Shown here one piece after another: positions 9,124 through 17,085 of a DNA stretch of 64,000 bases (its first letter is position 1; each line of letters opens with the position of its first letter). The stretch comes from Lachnospiraceae bacterium (GTDB lineage: Bacteria > Bacillota > Clostridia > Lachnospirales > Lachnospiraceae). The position numbers were made by a program, and so were the translations under genes. The DNA is taken from NCBI GenBank assembly GCA_015056865.1, contig SVFM01000014.1:1-64000 (forward strand). Direction: 5' to 3'. The notes beneath the pieces are model-generated. The model did no database searches and was not told the origin of the DNA. It saw only the letters and a list, made by a program, of their open reading frames with translations.

Positions 9124-10152
9124 ATGAGTCAATTGGGAAAACAGAGCATCCAGCTGGACAAGCCGGTGTATATTAACGGGAGCGCATCCGTCGTAGGTAC
9201 AAAAGAAGGAGAAGGGCCTCTGGGACTTCTCTTTGATATGGTTGGCGAGGATGACATGTTCGGCTGCCAGTCCTGGGAGGAGGCAGAGAGCAGTCTGCAA
9301 AAGGATGCGGTGTATCTGGCGCTTCAAAAGGCAGGCAAGAAACCGGAGGACATGCGTTATATATTTGCCGGTGACTTACTTGGTCAATCCATAGCAACTT
9401 CCTTTGGGCTCATGAATTATCAGATACCGTTGTTAGGGGTGTATGGTGCTTGTTCCACTTGCGGAGAGTCTCTGACTTTGGGAAGCATGGCCGTTGCAGG
9501 CGGCTTTGCGGATCGGGTGGTATGTGTGACTTCCAGCCATTTTGCCAGTGCGGAAAAGGAGTTTCGTTTCCCTTTGGCATATGGAAATCAAAGGCCCCTG
9601 TCTGCGTCATGGACTGTAACCGGCAGCGGCGCTTTTGTGTTGGGGGCACAAAAAGAAGAAACCACCAGAGCCCGTATCACCGGTTTTACAGTGGGGAAAA
9701 TTGTGGACTATGGTTTGAAAGATTCGATGAACATGGGAGCCTGTATGGCACCGGCTGCGGCGGCTACCATTGCACAGAATCTGGAAGATTTTGGATATGA
9801 GCCGGAGGAATATGACAAGATCATTACCGGGGATCTGGGCAGTGTGGGGCAGAAAGTCATGCTGGATCTGTTGCGCGAAAAGGGATATGATATTGCAGAC
9901 AGGCATATGGATTGTGGGATAGAGATTTACGATGCAGAAAGTCAGGATACCCATGCAGGTGGTTCCGGCTGCGGCTGCAGTGCGGTGACACTGTCCGCCT
10001 ATATATTGAAGCAATTGGAGGAAGGCAATTGGAAAAAGGTACTTTTTGTACCCACCGGTGCACTGCTGAGCAAAACCAGTTATAATGAAGGACAAAGTGT
10101 TCCGGGAATTGCACACGGACTTATTCTTGAAATCCCAGATGAGTTGGGGTAA
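9124..10152 (+). CDS. spoVAD: Stage V sporulation protein AD
   Basis: SpoVAD (342 residues) is a thiolase-fold, dipicolinate-binding component of the SpoVA channel that moves Ca-DPA in forming and germinating spores. Family-specific stretches are clear: VYINGSASVVGTKEGEGPLG near the start, GVYGACSTCGESL and HAGGSGCGCSAV. A sigma-G-like promoter lies just upstream. In many Clostridia spoVAC, spoVAD and spoVAE are adjacent; here spoVAC is absent from the window and spoVAE lies about 4.4 kb downstream. The ribosome binding site is modest. Confidence 0.92.
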   Translation: MSQLGKQSIQLDKPVYINGSASVVGTKEGEGPLGLLFDMVGEDDMFGCQSWEEAESSLQKDAVYLALQKAGKKPEDMRYIFAGDLLGQSIATSFGLMNYQIPLLGVYGACSTCGESLTLGSMAVAGGFADRVVCVTSSHFASAEKEFRFPLAYGNQRPLSASWTVTGSGAFVLGAQKEETTRARITGFTVGKIVDYGLKDSMNMGACMAPAAAATIAQNLEDFGYEPEEYDKIITGDLGSVGQKVMLDLLREKGYDIADRHMDCGIEIYDAESQDTHAGGSGCGCSAVTLSAYILKQLEEGNWKKVLFVPTGALLSKTSYNEGQSVPGIAHGLILEIPDELG

Positions 10153-10196
10153 AATAAAAATGTTATGTAACCAAGGCCAAAGAAGATGGGGGAGTT

Positions 10197-11087
10197 ATGA
10201 GCTTTAAGGAGATTACACTGGCAGACAGAAAGTGGATGGAGCCGCTTTTGAAGGCTTCGGATTTCAGAGGCTGCGACTATACTTTTGCCAATTTGTTCCT
10301 GTGGAAGGAGCAGTATCGGGAGATGGTATGTGAGTATAGCGGGATGCTCTGTGCCAGGTGCCAGGAACCGGGTACCGGAGAATATGTATATATGTATCCC
10401 GCCGGGAAAGGCGACCTGAAGGCCAGTGTGGAATTTATGCTGCAGGATGCGGCTTCCAGAGGGGACAAGCTGTATCTGCGGGGATTTACGCCAGGGGAGG
10501 GAAGGCTACTGGAGGAATTGTTTCCGGGGCGCTTTTTGATCGAGAGCCATCGGGAGGAGTGGGATTATATCTACAGTGTAGAAAACCTGACCAGTCTGGC
10601 GGGTAAAAAATACCATGGAAAACGCAATCATATTTCCCGATTTTTGGATACCGGTGATTGGAGTTATGAGCCCCTTACCCGGGAAAATATGGAGGCTTGC
10701 CGCAGAATGTCCGACATGTGGTATGAAGAGCATGTGAATGCCGGAAACACGGCTGTGCAGCGTGACCGGGATATTGTGGAGAACGCATTTGAGTATTTTG
10801 AAGAGTTGGGCTTGACCGGAGGGGTGTTGTATCAGTTCGGGCAGGTGGTGGCCTTTACCATCGGGGAGCCGTTGAATTCTGATACCTATGTGGTGCATGT
10901 GGAAAAAGCCTTTGCGGATGTGCAGGGGGCCTACCCCATGATCAATCAGGAGTATGTGACGCGGGAAATGCAGGAGTACCAATATGTAAACCGGGAGGAG
11001 GATGATGGTATCGAAGGCCTGCGTAGGGCTAAGGAGTCCTACTATCCGGTGATGATGGTGGAAAAATGTGTGGCGATAGAGAAATAG
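10197..11087 (+). CDS. DUF2156 family (GNAT-fold) protein
   Basis: A 296-residue protein matching the DUF2156 family, related to the C-terminal catalytic domain of phosphatidylglycerol lysyltransferases, with two GNAT-like folds. Typical blocks are FANLFLWKEQY near residue 30, KKYHGKRNHISRF at about 137-149 and YPMINQEYVTREM. No membrane domain is present, so full MprF activity is unlikely. GGGGGAG precedes the ATG. The gene overlaps the start of the next acetyltransferase gene, indicating an operon. The substrate is unknown. Confidence 0.8.
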   Translation: MSFKEITLADRKWMEPLLKASDFRGCDYTFANLFLWKEQYREMVCEYSGMLCARCQEPGTGEYVYMYPAGKGDLKASVEFMLQDAASRGDKLYLRGFTPGEGRLLEELFPGRFLIESHREEWDYIYSVENLTSLAGKKYHGKRNHISRFLDTGDWSYEPLTRENMEACRRMSDMWYEEHVNAGNTAVQRDRDIVENAFEYFEELGLTGGVLYQFGQVVAFTIGEPLNSDTYVVHVEKAFADVQGAYPMINQEYVTREMQEYQYVNREEDDGIEGLRRAKESYYPVMMVEKCVAIEK

Positions 11088-11914
11088 TGACGAATATTCG
11101 CGAAATCCTGCCTATTTGGCAGGCCTGCTTTGGAGACAGTGAGGAAGAGATTCGGCAGTTTTTGAAAATACTGGGAGAGGATGTCCGGACGTATGTGTAT
11201 CGGGAACAGGGCACGGCGGTCAGTATGGTGACTTTGATTCCTGCTACGCTTTACGGAAAGGGACAGGTATGGAAGGCCGCATATCTATATGCGGTAGGAA
11301 CCCTTCCCGCATACCGGGGAAAAGGGTATTCCAGCCGGTTACTGGGACAGATCATCCGGGATCTGCAAGCCCAGGAGATTTTGCCTTTTCTGGTGCCGTC
11401 AAAGAAAGATCTGGTGCCCTTTTACGAGAGACTTGGCCTAAGTCGCAGAGGCACCGCGTATGTATTTCAAGGACTGGCATTGCCCTGTGAAGCGTCTTAC
11501 ATTCAGGGCGGGTATCATGATAAGGCGAGTTTAAAGGAGATTTCCTGTGAAGAATATATTGGTCTTCGCGCCAAATATGTACGACAGCCGGGAGACTGCA
11601 GGCTGGTGGACAGCGGACTGCGGTATGCCCTTTTGTTATGGCAGCAGGAGGGGGGCAAGATCGGTGTGTTTACCCGAAAAGATCGGCAGATAGGCGTTTT
11701 GTATAAGCAGGTGGGTCAGGAATTGTTGTTACAGGAGATGATCAGCCTTGGGGAAAGGATGGCAGTGGCATCGGAGGAAGAATTGGCCGGGCAGATGGCC
11801 GGCTTTTTGGGGGCCAAAAAGGTGCAGCTGCACAGTTGTCACCTTGTCATGGCAGCCTGTGAGGAAACCACAGATCTGCCGGAGAAAATTTTCTTTCGGC
11901 AGGCACTGGATTAG
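11066..11914 (+). CDS. GNAT family N-acetyltransferase
   Basis: A protein of about 282 residues with an N-terminal GNAT fold. The acetyl-CoA-binding motif A is visible as VGTLPAYRGKGYSSRLLG, followed by PFYERLGL. The C-terminal half is not recognised and may be a second, degenerate GNAT-like domain. The ATG at 11066 lies inside the upstream gene after GGTGG; the alternative is the GTG at 11087 that overlaps the upstream TAG. Either way it is translationally coupled to the DUF2156 gene. Substrate unknown. Confidence 0.78.
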   Translation: MCGDREIVTNIREILPIWQACFGDSEEEIRQFLKILGEDVRTYVYREQGTAVSMVTLIPATLYGKGQVWKAAYLYAVGTLPAYRGKGYSSRLLGQIIRDLQAQEILPFLVPSKKDLVPFYERLGLSRRGTAYVFQGLALPCEASYIQGGYHDKASLKEISCEEYIGLRAKYVRQPGDCRLVDSGLRYALLLWQQEGGKIGVFTRKDRQIGVLYKQVGQELLLQEMISLGERMAVASEEELAGQMAGFLGAKKVQLHSCHLVMAACEETTDLPEKIFFRQALD

Positions 11915-11934
11915 AAAAGGGAGTGGATACATAG

Positions 11935-12165
11935 ATGCGTATCATGGAATTTAAGATGGAGCGTCAGGGCCTTTTGCAGGAAGGACAAAAGGTTACCGTT
12001 ACGGAGGGCATTTTGCCCAGCAATTATTATTATACGATAGACCCGTCTCTGGCTATGTCGGGGAATATACCCTTTCGGGAAAGGATGCTGGCACGGGAGG
12101 GTGTTGTGACCCGGATTGAGCAGAGAGAGAGAGGTTTCTATGTGACAGCGGAGTTCGAAGAATAA
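11935..12165 (+). CDS. Small conserved-looking hypothetical protein
   Basis: A 76-residue soluble protein (MRIMEFKMERQGLLQEGQKV..) without signal peptide or membrane segment. It is rich in charged residues and ends in VTRIEQRERGFYVTAEFEE, which suggests a small beta-rich fold. AAGGGAG precedes it and it follows the GNAT gene by 20 nt, so it is probably the last gene of that operon. I do not recognise the family. It is kept because spacing, start site and codon use look genuine. The large hairpin element A begins right after its stop. Confidence 0.6.
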   Translation: MRIMEFKMERQGLLQEGQKVTVTEGILPSNYYYTIDPSLAMSGNIPFRERMLAREGVVTRIEQRERGFYVTAEFEE

Positions 12166-12167
12166 AT

Positions 12168-12411
12168 TTTTATCGGACAGAGCGTGCAGGCCTACCTCCG
12201 GGCGCAGAGGCTTTTGGAGCGGGGGATCCGTCTCAATGACGGACCCTTGAAAAACGCCGGCGCTTAATGAGTTCAGGTGCAGTACTGCACCACGAGTTTA
12301 GCGTCCCCTGCGTTCTTTCACGGAGCGAGAGCGTGTCCGAATGAGACGGATCCCCCGCTCCAAAATCCTCTGCGCCCGGAGGTAGGCCTGCACGCTCTTT
12401 TCGGTAAAAAT
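12168..12411 (+). repeat. Large intergenic hairpin element, copy A
   Basis: A stretch of about 244 bp that folds on itself. Outer arms of more than 50 bp (AGCGTGCAGGCCTACCTCCG.. against ..CGGAGGTAGGCCTGCACGCT) are near-perfect inverted repeats. They enclose a core shared with copies B and C: CGGACCCTTGAAA, GGCGCTT, an apical GGTGCAGTACTGCACC hairpin, TAGCGTCC, CGTTCTTTCACGGAGCGA and GTCCG. It holds no ORF. It fills the gap between the small hypothetical gene and ridA, ending before the ridA ribosome binding site. It could act as a terminator, processing site, structured RNA or non-autonomous repeat. Confidence 0.85.
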
Positions 12412-12446
12412 AATTCAAATAGATGGTATAACAGGAGGAAAACAGT

Positions 12447-12824
12447 ATGATCAAGAAAATTTCTACAGACAAGGCGCCCGCAGCCATTGGGCCTTACTCA
12501 CAGGCAATTCAGGCAGGAGATTTCCTGTTTGCATCGGGACAGATCCCCATCAATCCTGCCACAGGAATGATAGAGGGTGAAACGATCACAGAGCAGGCGG
12601 AACTTGTCATGAAGAATATCGGCGGTTTGCTTGAGGCAGCAGGAGCAGATTATGGGAAGGTGGTAAAGACAAGCTGTTTCCTGGCAGATATGGAGGACTT
12701 TGGTGCCTTCAATGAGGTGTATGCCAGATACTTCACGGAAAAACCGGCAAGAAGTTGCGTGGCGGTTAAGACGCTGCCCAAAAATGTTTTGTGTGAAGTA
12801 GAGGTGACTGCATATCTGGGATAA
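12447..12824 (+). CDS. ridA: RidA family enamine/imine deaminase
   Basis: A 125-residue YjgF/YER057c/UK114 family protein that hydrolyses reactive enamine/imine intermediates from PLP enzymes. The sequence shows APAAIGPYSQAI near the start, FASGQIP, and the C-terminal RSCVAVKTLPKNVLCEVEVTA block with the substrate-contacting arginine and glutamate. Length is exactly typical. ACAGGAGGA precedes the ATG. Shikimate kinase follows after 14 nt, so the two are likely co-transcribed downstream of hairpin A. Confidence 0.93.
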   Translation: MIKKISTDKAPAAIGPYSQAIQAGDFLFASGQIPINPATGMIEGETITEQAELVMKNIGGLLEAAGADYGKVVKTSCFLADMEDFGAFNEVYARYFTEKPARSCVAVKTLPKNVLCEVEVTAYLG

Positions 12825-12838
12825 GGCGGACTTACAGC

Positions 12839-13351
12839 ATGAAAAATATTGTATTGATCGGTATGCCCGGTGCAGGGAAAAGTACGGTAGGCGTGGTACT
12901 GGCCAAGCGCTTGGGCTACCGTTTTATTGATTCGGATCTGCTCATTCAGGAACAATACGGCAAGTTGCTTCCGGAATTGATTGAGGAGAACGGTGTGGAA
13001 GGTTTCTGGGAGATTGAAAATCATGTGAATACCGGGATTAAAACTGACAGAAGTGTCATAGCCACGGGCGGAAGTGCCGTATATGGGGCCGGGGCTATGG
13101 AGCATCTGGGGAAAACAGGTGTAATTGTATATCTGGAATTGTCTTACAATGAGATAGCAGAACGGCTGGGAGATCTGACTGCCAGGGGCGTGACTTTGCG
13201 AGAAGGGCAGTCATTGGAAGATCTGTATGCAGAGCGGGCGCCTTTGTATCAGAAGTATGCCCATGTGACAATTCCCTGCGATGGGAAAATGCTTCGTCAG
13301 GTTGTAATGGACATTATTGAGAAAACAGGAGCAGAAAAAGGAGATATTTGA
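12839..13351 (+). CDS. aroK: Shikimate kinase family protein
   Basis: A 170-residue P-loop kinase that phosphorylates shikimate in aromatic amino acid synthesis. Walker A is GMPGAGKST at 8-16; DSD follows at about residue 32 and ATGGSA marks the shikimate-binding glycine-rich loop. The helix after Walker A and the RAPLYQKYA lid-like region fit the family. The residues between (QEQYGKLLPELIEENGVEGF) diverge somewhat from typical AroK, so a related small-molecule kinase role cannot be excluded. It sits between ridA and an EamA transporter on the same strand. Confidence 0.82.
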   Translation: MKNIVLIGMPGAGKSTVGVVLAKRLGYRFIDSDLLIQEQYGKLLPELIEENGVEGFWEIENHVNTGIKTDRSVIATGGSAVYGAGAMEHLGKTGVIVYLELSYNEIAERLGDLTARGVTLREGQSLEDLYAERAPLYQKYAHVTIPCDGKMLRQVVMDIIEKTGAEKGDI

Positions 13352-13352
13352 T

Positions 13353-14270
13353 ATGAGTAAAAGAACCATCGGAAGCAGTTTTCTGCTGTTTCTGGCAGCC
13401 AGTATCTGGGGTATGGCTTTTGTATCTCAGAGTAAGGGCATGGAATTTATGGGCCCCTTTACGTTTAATGGTGTCAGAAGTTTGATCGGTGCCCTTACTT
13501 TGGTCATATATCTGGCTGTGATGTGTCTGCTGGGCAGGAAAAAGTTGCGGCAGATAAATTGGAAAAAAACCATACAGGCGGGGCTGTGGTGTGGACTTTT
13601 GCTGACGGTGGCCACCACCTTGCAGCAGTATGGCATTCAATATACCACGGTGGGTAAGGCCGGATTTATTACCACGCTCTATATTATTTTTGTACCCGTA
13701 GCCCGGGTCTTTTTTGGAAAGAAAGTGAAAGCTGTTGTGTGGCTGTGTGCCGCCATGGCAGCGGTTGGCATGTACCTTTTGTGCATGACCGAAAGCCTGA
13801 GCCTGGGCCTTGGGGATAGCCTGGTATTTTTATGTGCCATTGTTTTTGCGGCCCATATTATGGTGATCGATTATTTTGCAGACCAGACGGATGGGGTGAT
13901 CGTTTCCTGTATTCAATTCGGAGTTTGCGGGGTGTTGTGCAGCTTCTGCGCGCTTTTGTTTGAACAGCCTACGACAGCCCAGATCCTGCCGGGAATGGGC
14001 GCGTTATTGTATGCGGGCGTGTTGTCCTGTGGGGTGGCTTATACCCTGCAGATCATTGGTCAAAAGCATGTAAATCCAACCATAGCAGCTCCTATCTTAA
14101 GCCTGGAATCTGTGGTGGCAACAGTGGCAGGCTGGGTAGCAGGCCGGATCGGGCTTTTGCAGACAGACCAGAGCATGAGCCCTAAGCAGGTAGCCGGCTG
14201 CGCAATCGTGTTTGCAGCAGTCATCCTGGTCCAGATACCATGGAAAACCAGAGGAAATTCCTATACATAA
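13353..14270 (+). CDS. EamA/DMT family transporter
   Basis: Integral membrane protein of about 305 residues with ten predicted hydrophobic helices in two EamA repeats, as in drug/metabolite exporters. The first repeat starts with FLAASIWGMAFVSQSKGME and the second with FLCAIVFAAHIMVIDYFADQ. The ATG at 13353 is preceded by AAAGGAGA and lies 1 nt after the upstream stop; the TTG at 13317 in the track is less likely. It is co-translated with the shikimate kinase gene. Substrate unknown; amino acids or related metabolites are common for the family. Confidence 0.85.
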   Translation: MSKRTIGSSFLLFLAASIWGMAFVSQSKGMEFMGPFTFNGVRSLIGALTLVIYLAVMCLLGRKKLRQINWKKTIQAGLWCGLLLTVATTLQQYGIQYTTVGKAGFITTLYIIFVPVARVFFGKKVKAVVWLCAAMAAVGMYLLCMTESLSLGLGDSLVFLCAIVFAAHIMVIDYFADQTDGVIVSCIQFGVCGVLCSFCALLFEQPTTAQILPGMGALLYAGVLSCGVAYTLQIIGQKHVNPTIAAPILSLESVVATVAGWVAGRIGLLQTDQSMSPKQVAGCAIVFAAVILVQIPWKTRGNSYT

Positions 14271-14295
14271 AATCAAAGCAATATGGAAATATTAG

Positions 14296-14527
14296 CAGGT
14301 AGATTATCTGATATCAATCAGGAGTGATCTGTTTGTGTCTCCCTACAGAGGATAGGGTACAATTACGGACCCTTGAAAGACGTTGGCGCTTGGCGAGGTC
14401 AGCCTTCGGCCCGAGCCTAGCGTCCACTACGTTCTTTCACGGAGCGAAAGCGGGTCCGTCACTGTACCACATCCTCTGCAGGCGGGGATGAATGGACCAT
14501 TCCTGACTGATATTAGATAACTACCTG
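14296..14527 (+). repeat. Large intergenic hairpin element, copy B
   Basis: About 232 bp. The arms (CAGGTAGATTATCTGATATC.. against ..GATATTAGATAACTACCTG) pair over roughly 65 nt with some mismatches. They share no sequence with the arms of copy A, while the core is nearly the same: CGGACCCTTGAAAGACG, TGGCGCTT, CCTAGCGTCC, CGTTCTTTCACGGAGCGA, GGTCCG. The apical hairpin here is short (GCC-TTC-GGC). It lies between the EamA gene and spoVAE and ends about 24 nt before the spoVAE start, so a spoVAE transcript from upstream would carry it in its leader. Confidence 0.85.
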
Positions 14528-14551
14528 TTATTTTTATGTGAAAGGAAGACT

Positions 14552-14911
14552 ATGATGGATTATATCAATGCATTCTGGGTGGGAGGCCTGATTTGTGCAC
14601 TGGCACAGATTTTAATGGAGAAAACCAAAATGATGCCGGGAAGGATCATGGTAACATTGGTTGTATTGGGAAGTATTATCAGCTTTTTGGGATGGTATGA
14701 ACCTTTTGCGGATTTCGCCGGCGCCGGTGCATCCGTGCCTTTGCTTGGCTTCGGGAATATTCTTATGAAGGGTGTCAAAGAGGCGGTGGATGAGTCTGGG
14801 GTGATCGGTCTTTTTCAGGGTGGCTTTAAAGCCGGGGCAGTGGGCAGCAGTGCGGCCTTAATATTTGGATTGCTTGCCGGACTTATTTTTAAACCTAAAA
14901 TGAAGAAATAA
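14552..14911 (+). CDS. spoVAE: Stage V sporulation protein AE
   Basis: A small membrane protein (119 residues) with about four hydrophobic helices, matching SpoVAE (SpoVAEb type), a part of the SpoVA dipicolinate channel. Recognisable blocks are AFWVGGLICALAQILMEKTK, GRIMVTLVVLGSII and GASVPLLGFGNILMKGVKEA. GAAAGGAAG precedes the ATG. It is separated from spoVAD by six genes and two hairpin elements, an unusual arrangement. No clear sigma-G promoter could be placed before it because the hairpin B arm occupies that region. Confidence 0.92.
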   Translation: MMDYINAFWVGGLICALAQILMEKTKMMPGRIMVTLVVLGSIISFLGWYEPFADFAGAGASVPLLGFGNILMKGVKEAVDESGVIGLFQGGFKAGAVGSSAALIFGLLAGLIFKPKMKK

Positions 14912-15006
14912 TTAATATTAATAAATCTTTGTAATATTTCCCCTTTTTTTGACAAAATATGATATAATTATTGGCGTATAATTTTGTGTTCAGACGGAGT
15001 GGAAAT

Positions 15007-17073
15007 ATGAAACGTAATTTTGCGTTGTTTGTGGGTATATATGTTTATATGGAACTGGTTTATCATCTGGCATCCTTTGGAGCACAGCCCTTTAATCCCG
15101 TGCTTGCGCTGCCGGTGATCCTTATGATGGCAGCCATACAGACGGCTCTGGTAGGCTTTTGCAGGAAGAAGGGGAACCTTATCATACTCTGGTGCCTTCT
15201 GTCGGTAAACTTTTTGATCTATGCTGTCCAGTTGGTTTATCTGAGTATTTTTAAGCAACCGCTTTTGACGGCAGCCATGGTAAATGCGGGACAGGATGCT
15301 CTGACCAATTATTGGCGAGAAACACTCAATGCAATTTGGTCCAATACAGGATACCTGATTTTGCTTGCCCTGCCTTTGGTGGGAGTAGGCTTACTTTTGC
15401 GTTTTAAGATATTGGTTATGAAAAGCCACAGAGGAAAAGAACGTCTTGCAGTCCTGGGGGTTTTTCTGGGTGGGGTATTGACTACCGTATTACTTTTGGT
15501 TACGGGATTTCATGCAAAGTGGGAGTGGTACGAGGAATATCAGGAATTTTACGATCCTTCCATGGTTATTGAGCGGTTTGGGGTATTGGCCTCCGTGCAG
15601 CGTGATGCGCTGAAAGATGCACTGCCACCTATGGATTCGGCTTTGGATGCCTGGAGTGAGCAGAGCGATCCGGTAGAGGAAAGCCAGATACCCGGCAGTA
15701 CGCCGTCCAGTGAAGAAGTACCTTCCAGCCAGGTTCCGTCTTCCAGCGAGGAGGTGCCTTCCAGTGAAGTGCCGCCGGAGGATATCATTGATACATCACC
15801 TAATGTGATGCCTATCGATTTTGAAAAGTTGATGGAGCTTGCGGAGACCAAGGATCTGCAGAAATTGGTTAACTTTATGAAGGGTATGGAACCTACCAAT
15901 AAGAATGAATATACGGGTATGTTTGAGGGATATAATTTGATCTACCTGACGGCGGAGGGACTCTCCACAGCTGCGATCCACCCGGAGCTCACCCCTACTT
16001 TATATAAATTGACACACTCCGGTTTTGTGGTGGAGGATTATTATGTTCCCTTGTGGCAGACCAGCACCAGTGACGGCGAGTATGTGAATCTGACCGGTCT
16101 GATCCCGGATCAGCAGTTCAGCATGCGCCGTAGTGCGGTCAATGAACAACCTTTCTCACTGGCGGCTTATTTTGCGGCAGAAGGGGCAAAGAGTTATGGC
16201 TATCACAACAATACTTTGGAGTATTACGATAGACATGTCAGCCATCCCAATATGGGATACGATTTCAAGGCTAGTAAGACCAAGACCCTGCCTTTGGAGG
16301 AGTGGGGAGATATGATCTTCCCCATGGAGAACGCAGACAGCTGGCCGGCATCCGATTTGGATATGATGAAGGCTACCATACCGGAATACATAGATGATGA
16401 TCGGTTCCATGTGTATTACATGACTGTGTCCGGACATATGAATTATAATTTTACAGGGAATCGTATGGCCAGGAAGCATAAAGAAGAGGTGGCGGAGCTA
16501 CCTTATTCTGAGGAGGGAAAGGCTTATATTGCATGCAATATGGAGCTGGACAGAGCATTGGAGTACCTTATAGAGGAACTGGATAAGGCCGGTAAGCTGG
16601 AAAATACGGTTATTGCACTCAGTGCGGATCATTATCCTTATGATATGGATATGAAGAACTATGAAGAATTGGTGGGTATGCCTTTGGATGGTACCTTGGA
16701 TCTTTACAGAAATAGTCTGATCTTATGGAATTCCGAGATGGAGACGGTGGAGATTGAGAAGACCTGCAGTGCGGAAGATCTGCTTCCCACGCTTTTAAAT
16801 CTGTTTGGGTTTGAATATGATTCCAGACTTTATGCGGGTAAGGATATGCTGTCAGACAGTCCGTCTCTGGTGATCTTCTCTAACAGAAGTTTTATTACGG
16901 ATACCATGGAGTACGATAGAAAGACGAAGACCATAACATCCCTGACGGATGAGCCGGTGGATGAAGCGTACTATGAAGAAATCAGCCAGCAGGTAAAAGG
17001 GATTTATGAATATTCAGCAGGGATTCTGAATCACAATTTTTATAAATATGTGAAGCAGGCGTTGGTGGAATAA
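15007..17073 (+). CDS. LTA synthase family sulfatase-fold membrane protein
   Basis: A 688-residue protein with about five N-terminal membrane helices, then an extracellular linker rich in Ser, Pro and Glu (PSSEEVPSSQVPSSSEEVP), then a sulfatase/LtaS domain. The nucleophile appears to be T354 in WQTSTSDGEY, the counterpart of GKTSD in LtaS; SGHMNYN and SADHYPY match other active-site blocks. It probably transfers glycerol-phosphate or a similar group to cell-wall polymers. CGGAGTGG precedes the ATG at 15007. An AT-rich region upstream has TTGACA and two TATAAT boxes but no ideal spacing. A strong terminator follows. Confidence 0.88.
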   Translation: MKRNFALFVGIYVYMELVYHLASFGAQPFNPVLALPVILMMAAIQTALVGFCRKKGNLIILWCLLSVNFLIYAVQLVYLSIFKQPLLTAAMVNAGQDALTNYWRETLNAIWSNTGYLILLALPLVGVGLLLRFKILVMKSHRGKERLAVLGVFLGGVLTTVLLLVTGFHAKWEWYEEYQEFYDPSMVIERFGVLASVQRDALKDALPPMDSALDAWSEQSDPVEESQIPGSTPSSEEVPSSQVPSSSEEVPSSEVPPEDIIDTSPNVMPIDFEKLMELAETKDLQKLVNFMKGMEPTNKNEYTGMFEGYNLIYLTAEGLSTAAIHPELTPTLYKLTHSGFVVEDYYVPLWQTSTSDGEYVNLTGLIPDQQFSMRRSAVNEQPFSLAAYFAAEGAKSYGYHNNTLEYYDRHVSHPNMGYDFKASKTKTLPLEEWGDMIFPMENADSWPASDLDMMKATIPEYIDDDRFHVYYMTVSGHMNYNFTGNRMARKHKEEVAELPYSEEGKAYIACNMELDRALEYLIEELDKAGKLENTVIALSADHYPYDMDMKNYEELVGMPLDGTLDLYRNSLILWNSEMETVEIEKTCSAEDLLPTLLNLFGFEYDSRLYAGKDMLSDSPSLVIFSNRSFITDTMEYDRKTKTITSLTDEPVDEAYYEEISQQVKGIYEYSAGILNHNFYKYVKQALVE

Positions 17074-17085
17074 GCAATGTTTCAT

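Noticed and set aside
12233-12487. 84-codon minus-strand ORF across hairpin A
   Set aside because: It crosses the hairpin core and the ridA start region and has no protein-like features.
14950-14983. TTGACA with TATAAT promoter before the LTA-synthase-like gene
   Set aside because: The two TATAAT boxes are 8 and 22 bp from TTGACA, both outside the normal spacing, so no specific promoter is listed.
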